Of a stretch of 64,000 nucleotides of DNA, positions 25,286 through 32,236 are shown piece after piece (position 1 is the first letter of the stretch; each line of letters opens with the position of its first letter). Location: assembly GCF_033115175.1 (NCBI RefSeq), contig NW_026909196.1:3782001-3846000 (forward strand), read 5' to 3'. The notes beneath the pieces were generated by a model, which was given only the letters and a program-made list of their open reading frames with translations, was not told the DNA's origin and made no database searches. Both the position numbers and the translations under genes were made by a program. Origin of the DNA: Lepus europaeus (Eukaryota > Chordata > Mammalia > Lagomorpha > Leporidae).

Positions 25286-25579
25286 GAAAGCTTTGTTCAG
25301 CTAGGGGAGGCTTTAACCATAACGGAGAGCTGGCACTGGGGACTGGGTCGAGATGTTGCCGACGGCTTTTATTTGGGGGTTCCTAATACCACGGGTGTTA
25401 GACTATATTTGTTTTCCCAATTGATCTGGTCTGGGCTGGATGCGGAGGCGTGGATGCAGCGACAGGCACAGCACTATAACAAACTGGGCAGTGCTGGCTT
25501 GCGCTGCGTTCAAGCTTCTGTATATAAACTGCGTATGAAAACCCACACTCGCGGTAGATCGGTTGGGGCCAAGTATTAA
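25256..25579 (+). CDS. Unidentified 107-codon ORF between pol scraps and the C/EBP-like ORF
   Basis: The frame is open from a GTG at 25256 to the stop before 25580. The first 10-15 residues overlap the integrase scrap in another frame. The remainder includes ITESWHWGLGRDVADGFYLG, IWSGLDAEAWMQRQAQHYNK and a basic tail, and I do not recognise it. It has no signal peptide or membrane segment and no clear repeats. It might be a third captured host sequence, a rearranged env or pol part, or chance. It ends about 25 bp before the polypyrimidine-CAG site upstream of the C/EBP-like ORF. Confidence 0.3.
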   Translation: MARVQGGLAKESFVQLGEALTITESWHWGLGRDVADGFYLGVPNTTGVRLYLFSQLIWSGLDAEAWMQRQAQHYNKLGSAGLRCVQASVYKLRMKTHTRGRSVGAKY

Positions 25580-25590
25580 TTCTTTTGCAA

Positions 25591-25608
25591 CTTCCCTACC
25601 CCGCCAGG
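25591..25608 (+). promoter_or_regulatory. Putative splice acceptor before the C/EBP-like ORF
   Basis: A pyrimidine-rich tract ending CTTCCCTACCCCGCCAG|G places an acceptor after 25607, 11 nt upstream of the ATG at 25619. An mRNA spliced from the leader donor at 23143 to here would present this ORF first. Confidence 0.45.
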
Positions 25609-25618
25609 CTTTGCTTAA

Positions 25619-26305
25619 ATGTTCGCCTCCCAGGGCTTTGAGGGCTTCCAGGAGGAACAATCCCCGGCTTTGCTCTCCGACCTTTCTGCCATGGAGTCGG
25701 CACCTGACAGCAGCCCAGGGAGCTACAACCCTAGGACTGTGGCTGTGAAGGAGAAGCCCCGGGGGCCAGAGGGCGGCCGAGGTGGCAGCCGGGGCAGTTA
25801 CAATCCCCTGCAGTACCAGGTGGCACACTGCGGGCAGACGACCATGCACCTGCCCCCAACCCTGATGGCACCGGGCCAGCCCCAGTGCATCCCCGAGGCC
25901 CCCTTGGCCACCACCGTGCCCTCCGTGCACCTGCCCCCAACCCTGATGGCACCGGGCCAGCCCCTGTGCGTCCCCGAGGCCCCCTTGGCCACCATCGTGC
26001 CCCCCAGCAGCCCCCTCAAGGCGCCCTCCCCGGCTGACCCCTCGCAGGAGGACAAGAAGGCAGTGAACGACAGCCTGGAGTACCGGCTGCGGCGGGAGCG
26101 CAGCAATATCGCCGTGCGCAGGAGCAGGGACAAGACCAAGCGGCGCATCCTGGAAATGCAGCAGTACATGGCAGAGAATGAGCAGCTGCGCAGCCGCGTG
26201 GAGCAGCTCACGCAGGAGCTGAATATCCTGCACAGGTTTTTGAAAGCTATTGTAGGTTTGGTATCATTGGTCACTACCGAAACTAACACTTACAGACATT
26301 ATTAG
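25619..26305 (+). CDS. Captured C/EBP-epsilon-like bZIP protein
   Basis: A 228-codon ORF whose ATG follows an in-frame TAA. It recalls C/EBP epsilon throughout: EEQ...LLSDL (12-22), [20 protein letters not shown] (31-50), [15 protein letters not shown] (60-74), a basic region (151-176) and a zipper (177-208). From memory of human CEBPE, several changes are visible. The N-terminal activation region is missing, as are about 45 residues before SSPGSY. An 81-bp in-frame duplication (25847-26008) repeats [12 protein letters not shown]. Four residues (KVLE) are lost after LEMQQ, shortening the spacing between basic region and zipper. The invariant bZIP Asn is Ser ([10 protein letters not shown]). 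After about residue 204 the sequence leaves C/EBP and ends in an unrelated 20-residue tail. It has no introns, so it was captured from mRNA. C/EBP epsilon drives granulocyte differentiation; this form probably dimerises but binds DNA poorly. Confidence 0.9.
   Translation: MFASQGFEGFQEEQSPALLSDLSAMESAPDSSPGSYNPRTVAVKEKPRGPEGGRGGSRGSYNPLQYQVAHCGQTTMHLPPTLMAPGQPQCIPEAPLATTVPSVHLPPTLMAPGQPLCVPEAPLATIVPPSSPLKAPSPADPSQEDKKAVNDSLEYRLRRERSNIAVRRSRDKTKRRILEMQQYMAENEQLRSRVEQLTQELNILHRFLKAIVGLVSLVTTETNTYRHY
25847..26008 (+). repeat. 81-bp in-frame duplication within the C/EBP-like ORF
   Basis: CACCTGCCCCCAACCCTGAT occurs at 25847 and again at 25928, with both copies continuing for 27 codons with a few substitutions ([11 protein letters not shown] against [11 protein letters not shown]). 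The duplication lies in the proline-rich linker upstream of the basic region and preserves the frame. Reverse-transcriptase slippage or template switching is a natural source. Confidence 0.9.
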
Positions 26306-26798
26306 TAAAAAGGACTAAAATGTTTAAAGTAAGTCGAAGAGGGTGTGTGAAAGTCACAAAAAGTATTTGGGTCAATTCAGCTGAACAGGCACCAGGTATC
26401 AACCCAAATTTGTATGACTTCTTCAGGGATGTGTTTTCTGTTTTTGTCTCTGTTGTATTTTCTGTTTTTGAATTCTGATGCCTTTTTGTAATTTTTCTAT
26501 CATGCGGGACATGCTTCCTCTACCCTGTAGACTTGCTTTTGTGCTCATAAAAATCGGCTGCAAGGCACAGAGATGTGCTTGTAACCCTGTGTCTGGCAGC
26601 GGATTTGGTGGGCGCATGGGGAGGCGGCCGGCTGCCGCCTATCAGCTTAAACTCGGATCCTAACTCAACAACACCAAAGTTTCAACTGGACGGTCTTTTA
26701 AGAGTCTTATCTTGAGTGGAGTGGCTCTTGAAATCTGCTCAGGATGGGACTTTTGAAGACTGTTTAGTATTCGTACCCGGCTCCCCTCCTTTGTTGCA
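26306..26798 (+). other. Unassigned spacer between the two captured ORFs
   Basis: About 490 bp. It begins with an AT-rich stretch (AGTAAAAAGGACTAAAATG) and passes through a T-rich part with repeated TTTTCTGTTTTTG near 26435-26470. It then becomes GC-rich near 26595-26640 (GGCGGCCGGCTGCCGCC) before the acceptor-like site. I see no env signature and no host gene that I can name. It could hold 3' UTR of the captured C/EBP message, env debris, or 5' UTR of the captured JDP2 message. Confidence 0.4.
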
Positions 26799-26800
26799 GG
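26781..26800 (+). promoter_or_regulatory. Putative splice acceptor before the JDP2-like ORF
   Basis: CTCCCCTCCTTTGTTGCAG|G is a strong polypyrimidine-AG acceptor with its boundary after 26799, 72 nt upstream of the first ATG of the JDP2-like ORF. Together with the acceptor-like site at 25607 it suggests two alternatively spliced messages sharing the leader donor. Confidence 0.55.
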
Positions 26801-26871
26801 ATAAAGAAAAGTTTCGTGCTCCCACACTCGTTTCAGATCTTGTGCCTGGCCGGCCTGCTGCCTTTCCTGCT

Positions 26872-27468
26872 ATGATGACTGGGCAGATTCCCGACCCTTT
26901 TGTGACCACGGGCTCTCTGCCAGGGCAAGACCCTCTGAACGGATGGCCTGGCTCGGCTCTGATCGTGAAGGAGCTGAAATGCATTGGGACCATAATCGTG
27001 CCCTTGCTGGAGGTAAAGCTGGGCATGCCCGACGCGGCCGTGGACACCAGCACCAAAATCACCACCAAGGACTTAAGGAAAAAAGAAGTGGTAAAGGAGG
27101 CGGAGGATGGAAAAGACGCCCCCACCAATGGCAACGCTAACGAGGTAAAACTGGACAAGAGGCCCCAACCTGTAAAAAGTAAGCTCGACGAGAAAGAGGA
27201 ACGGAGGAAAAAGAACAAGGCGGTGTGGGCCCGGAGAAAGGAGCGCACGGAGTCCCTGCAGCGTGAGTTCGAGCGGTTGGAGTTCAGAAACACGGTGCTC
27301 AAGATGCAGATCAGGGAGCTGGAGCAGGCGCGGCAGCAGCTGATCCTCGTGCTGAACCGGCGCCGCCCCACCTGCATTGTCCACACCGACAGCGTCCCTG
27401 GCTGTGCGGCTGGGCACAGGGGACTGCCCCTTGGACCTAATATTAATGGCTGTGGTGCATATTACTAA
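26872..27468 (+). CDS. Captured JDP2-like bZIP protein with a prothymosin-alpha insert
   Basis: The ORF is open from about 26716, but the first in-frame ATG is at 26872, a double Met that matches the natural JDP2 start (MM-GQIPDP-VTTGSLPG). Predicted length is 198 residues against about 163 for JDP2. In order (numbered from this ATG): JDP2 N-terminus (1-51); a prothymosin-alpha-like insert (52-91); then JDP2 again from EVKL, with KRPQPVKS, a damaged basic region (about 111-122) and an intact zipper (LQREFERLEF, REL, QQLILVLNRRRPTC). In the basic region the family pattern N-x2-A-A-x2-C-R becomes NKAVWARRK, and about seven residues are missing in two gaps. After HTDSV the C-terminus is replaced by an unrelated tail ending NGCGAYY. 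JDP2 is an AP-1 and ATF repressor; with zipper but poor DNA contact, this version could act by sequestering Jun-family partners. Confidence 0.9.
   Translation: MMTGQIPDPFVTTGSLPGQDPLNGWPGSALIVKELKCIGTIIVPLLEVKLGMPDAAVDTSTKITTKDLRKKEVVKEAEDGKDAPTNGNANEVKLDKRPQPVKSKLDEKEERRKKNKAVWARRKERTESLQREFERLEFRNTVLKMQIRELEQARQQLILVLNRRRPTCIVHTDSVPGCAAGHRGLPLGPNINGCGAYY
27025..27144 (+). other. Prothymosin-alpha N-terminal segment within the JDP2-like ORF
   Basis: About 40 codons starting with their own ATG (27025) read DAAVDTSTKITTKDLRKKEV and then VKEAEDGKDAPTNGNANE. This matches the first 40 or so residues of prothymosin alpha, with several Glu-to-Lys changes. The acidic core and the C-terminal nuclear localisation signal are not included. 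The insert is flanked on both sides by the JDP2 sequence EVKL (GAGGTAAAGCTG before, GAGGTAAAACTG after). The right junction lies at GAGG, where the two parent sequences are alike, so a template switch at microhomology is plausible. Confidence 0.9.
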
Positions 27469-27532
27469 TATAATATTAAATGGTATAACTCATCCCCATG
27501 ATTTCACTTAAATTTTAAGATTAAAATTTGAC

Positions 27533-27548
27533 AAAAAGAAAAGGGGGG
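27533..27548 (+). promoter_or_regulatory. Polypurine tract
   Basis: AAAAAGAAAAGGGGGG is immediately followed by AA and the TG that begins the 3' LTR. This is the primer for plus-strand DNA synthesis in gammaretroviruses. It is intact and confirms that the 3' end of the provirus is complete. Confidence 0.92.
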
Positions 27549-27550
27549 AA

Positions 27551-28113
27551 TGAAAGAATTAGGGGAATGAAAGAATTAGGCGGGCTGGGTTTAAAATGGA
27601 GTTGCTTGAGCTAACTGCATACTGTTTTGCTTTTGTGCAAAATAGCTGGGCTTGCAAAATGCTTTTATAAGATAACTGAACTTTAGCTGAACTTGTAGCA
27701 TGTGATGAATGTGTTAATGCTTTTATGAGATAATGGAGCATGTGATAATTATTTTAGGAGCTATGTTAAGTTTTTGGTCACGATGACCCCGTATTTGTGC
27801 TTGCTCAAGGACTTTGTTCCCTTACCCTGGAAAAACCCTTTATCTTGTGATTATTTGTCATGCTGTGGTTTATCTTGTGATCTTTTTTAATGCTGTGGAG
27901 ATATGCTAATGTTGTGGTTTTAAGCCTTAAATACTCTGTGCGATTGATGATCGGGGCGTCTCTTCCTGCACTGCACCAGAGGGTGCTGTTGTCCTTAGAG
28001 ACGGCCCATCTGCGCAGATATAATAAACTTCCTCGTGCCCTTTGCATCGATTGGAGTGGAATTCGTGTTACTGGGGTGGGTAGAATTGTGAGACACCTTT
28101 CTGGGGTCTTACA
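27551..28113 (+). repeat. 3' LTR of the bZIP-carrying provirus
   Basis: 563 bp, without indels relative to 22521-23083. By eye I count six differences, all in the last 150 bp or so (for example CTGCACTG against TTCACTG near 27967, GATA against GATG near 28020, CCTCGTG against CCTCATG, GTGTTA against GTGTTT, GGTGGG against GGTCAG). The first 430 bp or so are identical. AATAAA at 28022-28027 would serve as the polyadenylation signal. TATA-like CCTTAAATAC lies near 27926. Confidence 0.92.
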
Positions 28114-28117
28114 TTCT

Positions 28118-31100
28118 ATTCCTGATATTATCCATGGACTTTACTGTTTTGAATGTTTTTTATCAGGGAACATTTAATTTTGTGCTTGCAAACTCTAATT
28201 GGTTCCACATGGAGACACCAGCTCCACATATTTGTATTTTCTAGGGAGAAATCTAGAGGAACTGCGGCAAACAAACATGATATTTCAGTTTGTATCGATC
28301 ATATTTTATCTACTTTCCTAACGAAAAGACTTTGCTTTTCCCCAAAACAATTTTTACTGTGATTTTCTCGGTCCATTGCATACGAATTCCATACCACTTT
28401 GTCCGGACATGACTGGATGAACCGGAAATATCTGGTTTTGTTTTGGCTAACTCAATCCAAAATATTGCTACAGCCTCTGTGTTTGTGTATTCCTGATAAT
28501 ATCCACACACTTTATTATTTTGAATATTTTTTATCAGGGAACATTTAATTTTGTGCTTGCAAACTCTAATTGCTTCCACATGGAGACACCAGCTCCATAT
28601 ATTTATATTTTCTAGGGCGAAATGTAGAGGAACTGCGGCAAACATGATATTTCAGTTTGTATCCATGATATTTTATCTACTTGCCTAATAAAAAGACTTT
28701 ACTTTTCTCCAAAACCATTTTTACTGTGATTTTCTCGGTCCATTGCATACGAATTACACACCAGTTTGTCCGTATATGACTGGATGAAACTGGAAATATC
28801 CGGTTTTGTTTTGGCTAACTCAATCCCAGATATTGCTACAGCTTCTGTGTTTGTGTTTTCCGGATATTATCCACAGACTTTATTGTTTTGAATATTTTTT
28901 ATCAGGGAACATTTAATTTTTACCGTTGAAATACTAATTGGTTCCACGTGGAGACACCAGCTCCACATATTTGTATTTTCTAGGGAGAAATCTAGAGGAA
29001 CTGCGGCAAACAAACATGATATTTCAGTTTCTATCGATGATATTTTATCTACCTGCCTAATGAAAAGACTTTGCTTTTCTACAAAACCATTTGTACTGTG
29101 ATTTTCTCGATCCATTGCATACGAATTTCACACCACTTTGTCCGGATATGACTGGATGAAACCGGAAATATCCGGTTTTGTTTTGGCTAACTCAATCCGA
29201 AATACTGTGAAAGACTGGTGGTTGTGTTTTCTGGATATTAGCAATGGACTTTATTGTTTTGAATATTTTTTCAGGGAACATTTAATTTTGTAACGTAGAA
29301 ACACTAATTGGTTCATCATGGGGACACCAGCTCTACACATTTGTATTTTCTAGGGAGAAAGCTAGAGGAACTGCGGCAAACAAACATGACATTTCTGTTT
29401 GTATAGATGACATTTTATGCACTTGCCTCACGAAAAGTCTATGCTTTTCTCAAAAAATTTGTACTGTGATTTTCTCGGTCCATTGCATACGAATTCCATA
29501 CCGCTTTGTACGGATATGACGGGATGAAACCGGAAATATCTGGTTGTGTTTTGGCTACTCAATCCCAGATATTGCTACAGCCTCTGTTTTTGTGTTTTCC
29601 GGATATTATCCACGGACTTTATTGTTTTGATTTTTTTTTCAAAGAACATTTAATTTTGTGCTTGGAAACTCTAATTCGTTCCACATGGAGACATCAGGTA
29701 TACACATTCGTATTTCTACAGAAAAGCTAGAGGAACTGTGGCAAACAAACATGATATTTCTGTTTGTATAGATGACATTTTATGCACTTGCCTAACGAAA
29801 AGACTTTGCTTTTCTCCAAAACCATTTGTACTCTGATTTTCTCGGTCCATTGCATACGAATTCCAAACCACTTTATCCGGATATTACTGGATGAAACCAG
29901 AAATCTCTATTTGTGTTTTCGCTAACTCAATCCGAAATATTGCTAAACCACTGTGTTTGTGTATTCTTCATATTATCCACGGACTCTATTGTTTTGAATG
30001 TTTTTTTTTCAGGGAACATTTAATTTTGTGCTTGGAAACACTAATTGGTTCCACATGGAGACACCAGCTCTACACATTCATACTTTCTATGGAGAAAGCT
30101 ACAGGAACTGTGGCAAACAAACATGATATTTCTGTTTGTATAGATGACATTTTATGCACTTGCCAAATGAAAAGACTTTGATTTTCTCCAAAACGGTTTT
30201 TACTCTGATTTTCTCGGTCCATTGCATACGAATTCCACACCAGTCTGTCTGGATATGACTGGATGTAACTGGAAATATCCGGTTTTATTTTAGCTAACTC
30301 AATCCCAGATATTGCTACAGCCTCTGTGTTTGTGTTTTGTGGATATTTTTGATGGACTTTATTTTTGAATGTTTTTTTATCGGGGAACATTTTATTTTAT
30401 ACCGTAGAAACACTAATTGGTTCATCATGGGGACACCAGCTCTAAACATTCGTATTTGCTAGGGAGAAAGCTAGAGGAACTGCGGCAATCAAACATGATA
30501 TTTCTGTTTGTATACATGATATTTTATGCACTTGCCTAACGTAAAGACTTTGATTTTCTCCAACCCATTTTTACTGTGATATTCTCGGTCCATTGCATAC
30601 GAATTCCACACCACTTTGTGCGGATATGACTGGATGAAACCAGAAATATCAGGTTGTGTTTTGGCTAACTCAATCCGAAATATTGCTACAGCCTCTGTGT
30701 TTGTGTATTCCTGATATTATCCACGGACTTTATTGTTTTGAATGTTTTTTTCAGGGAACATTTAATTTTGAGCTTGGATACAGTAATTGGTTCCACATGG
30801 AGACACCAGCTCTACACATTCGTATTTTCTAGGGAGAAACCTAGAGGGACTGCGGCAAACAAACATGATATTTCTGTTTGTATAGATGACATTTTATGCA
30901 CTTTCCTAACGAAAAGACTTTGCTTTTCTCCAACCCATTTTTACTGTGATTTTCTCGGTCCATTGCATACGAATTCCACACCACTTTGTGCGGAGATGAC
31001 TGGATGAAACCAGAAATATCTGGTTTTGTTTTGGCTAACTCAATCCCAGATATTGCTGCAGCCTCTATTTTTTTTTTATTCTAAATATTATCCACAGACT

Positions 31101-31702
31101 TTATTTTTTTGAATTTTTTTTTAGGGAACATTTCATTGTGAGCTTGGGTATAGCAATTGGTTCCACATGGAGACACCAACTCTACATATTCGTATTTTCT
31201 ATGGAGAAAGCTAGAGAAACTTTGACAAACAAACATGATATTTCTGTTTGTATACATGACATTTTATGCACTTGCCTAATGAAAAGAGTTTGCTTTACTC
31301 CAAAACCAGTTTGTCCGGATATGACTGGATGAAACCGAAAATATCCAGTTGTGTTTTGGCTAACTCAATCCTAAATATTGCTACAGCCTCCGTGTTTGTA
31401 TTTTAAGGATATTATCGATGGACTTTATTATTTTGAATGTTTTTATCAGGGAACAATTAATTTTGTACCTTAGAAACACTACTTGGTTCATCATGGGGAC
31501 ACCATCTCTACATATTCGTATTTTCTAGGGAGAATGCTAGAGGGACAGCGGCAAACAAACATGATATTTCTGTTTGTATAGATGACATTTTATGCAGTTG
31601 CCTAATGAAAAGACTTTGCTTTTCTGCAAAACCATTTTTACTGTGATTTTCTCAGTCCATTGCATACGAATATCACACCATTTTGTTTGGATATGATTGG
31701 AT
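28118..31702. repeat. Satellite array, block 5
   Basis: Satellite resumes after the provirus at ATTCCTGATATTATCC, in phase with the left flank. Several monomers here share a TTTCAGTTTGTAT variant (28285, 28650, 29015), defining a local subfamily. It ends at ATATGATTGGAT just before the solo LTR. The 20-bp inverted repeat AAACCGGA-AATA-TCCGGTTT is intact at 29159-29178. Confidence 0.92.
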
Positions 31703-32236
31703 TGAAAGGGCTAACTGAGGGACAAAATGGAGGAACTAAGGCTAACCGCATTTTCTTGCTTCTGTATGAGTTGGCTAAGCTTGCATGCCCCAACCCTTAT
31801 CCTGTTGTGACATACAAAGGTTTTACTGCCATCCTCATCCTTGCTTGCTTAAGCTGATAAGGAAAGAAGAAAAACCGCAAAGCACGCACAGCCTGTATTA
31901 CCCCCGCCCTGCTTGCTTTAGCTGATAAGAAGAAACTGCCCCCATTCCAAGCCCCTTACCTAGTAACCATTAACATATCCAATAAAATTGTAACACAACT
32001 TTTATCTTGCCATATAGGATTGTAACATAACTAAGTATGCTAATGCTGTGGTTTTAAGCTTTAAATACCCTGTGAAGCTGGTGTTCGGGGCCGTTCTCTT
32101 CGCAGCACACTAGAGGGTGCTACTGAGACAGTCCATTTGTAAATGAAATAAACTTCCTCTTGCTATTGCATCAGTTGGAGTGGAGTCCGTGTTTCTGGGG
32201 ACCGGTCTGTGGGACACCTGATTCAGGGGTCCTACA
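31703..32236 (+). mobile_element. Solo LTR of a related class I retrovirus
   Basis: A 534-bp element that starts TGAAAGG and ends CCTACA, with a TATA-like CTTTAAATACC near 32058 and AATAAA at 32147-32152. The right half resembles the LTRs of the bZIP provirus (shared GCTAATGCTGTGGTTTTAAG, AGAGGGTGCT, AATAAACTTCCT, TTGGAGTGGA and GTGTTTCTGGGG), while the left half differs. The flanks GGAT (before) and TGAT (after) are a 4-bp target duplication with one mismatch, and the satellite consensus reads GGATGAAACC there. No internal sequence remains, so it formed by LTR-LTR recombination. Confidence 0.85.

Larger units (their letters stand above)
22521..28113 (+). mobile_element. Class I (gammaretrovirus-like) provirus carrying captured host bZIP genes
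   Basis: A complete two-LTR provirus of 5593 bp. In order it contains: 5' LTR; tRNA-Pro primer-binding site; splice donor; leader with in-frame 66-69-bp repeats; Gag matrix ORF; decayed scraps of Gag NC, RNase H and integrase; an unidentified ORF; a C/EBP-epsilon-like ORF; a spacer; a JDP2-like ORF with a prothymosin-alpha insert; polypurine tract; 3' LTR. CA, protease, most of RT and any recognisable env are missing, so it could not replicate alone. Replacement of replication genes by cellular coding sequence without introns is the architecture of acute-transforming retroviruses. The LTRs differ at only about 6 of 563 positions, suggesting a fairly recent insertion. Target-site duplication is not clean (GTAT before the left LTR; TTCT then ATTCC after the right LTR). 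Confidence 0.9.

Noticed and set aside
25403-26289. Long minus-strand ORFs (276 and 163 codons) opposite the C/EBP-like gene
   Set aside because: These are shadows of a GC-rich coding strand, with low-complexity Gly/His-rich composition that follows from the sense codons.
26306-26798. env remnant between the captured genes
   Set aside because: The short hydrophobic tail of the C/EBP-like ORF and the T-rich spacer made me consider it, but I found no fusion-peptide, CX6CC or SU motif that would support the call.
26716-26871. Start of the JDP2-like protein at 26716
   Set aside because: The codon there is GTG. The first ATG is 26872, at the natural JDP2 start, and an acceptor-like site lies at 26799, so the upstream 52 codons are probably 5' UTR or viral sequence.
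22521-28113. APOBEC3-type G-to-A hypermutation of the provirus
   Set aside because: Several Glu-to-Lys changes, the Gag Gly-to-Arg change and the RNase H Asp-to-Asn change would fit, but A-to-G changes (Asn-to-Ser, Lys-to-Arg, Tyr-to-Cys) are also present. Without a parental alignment I cannot show an excess.
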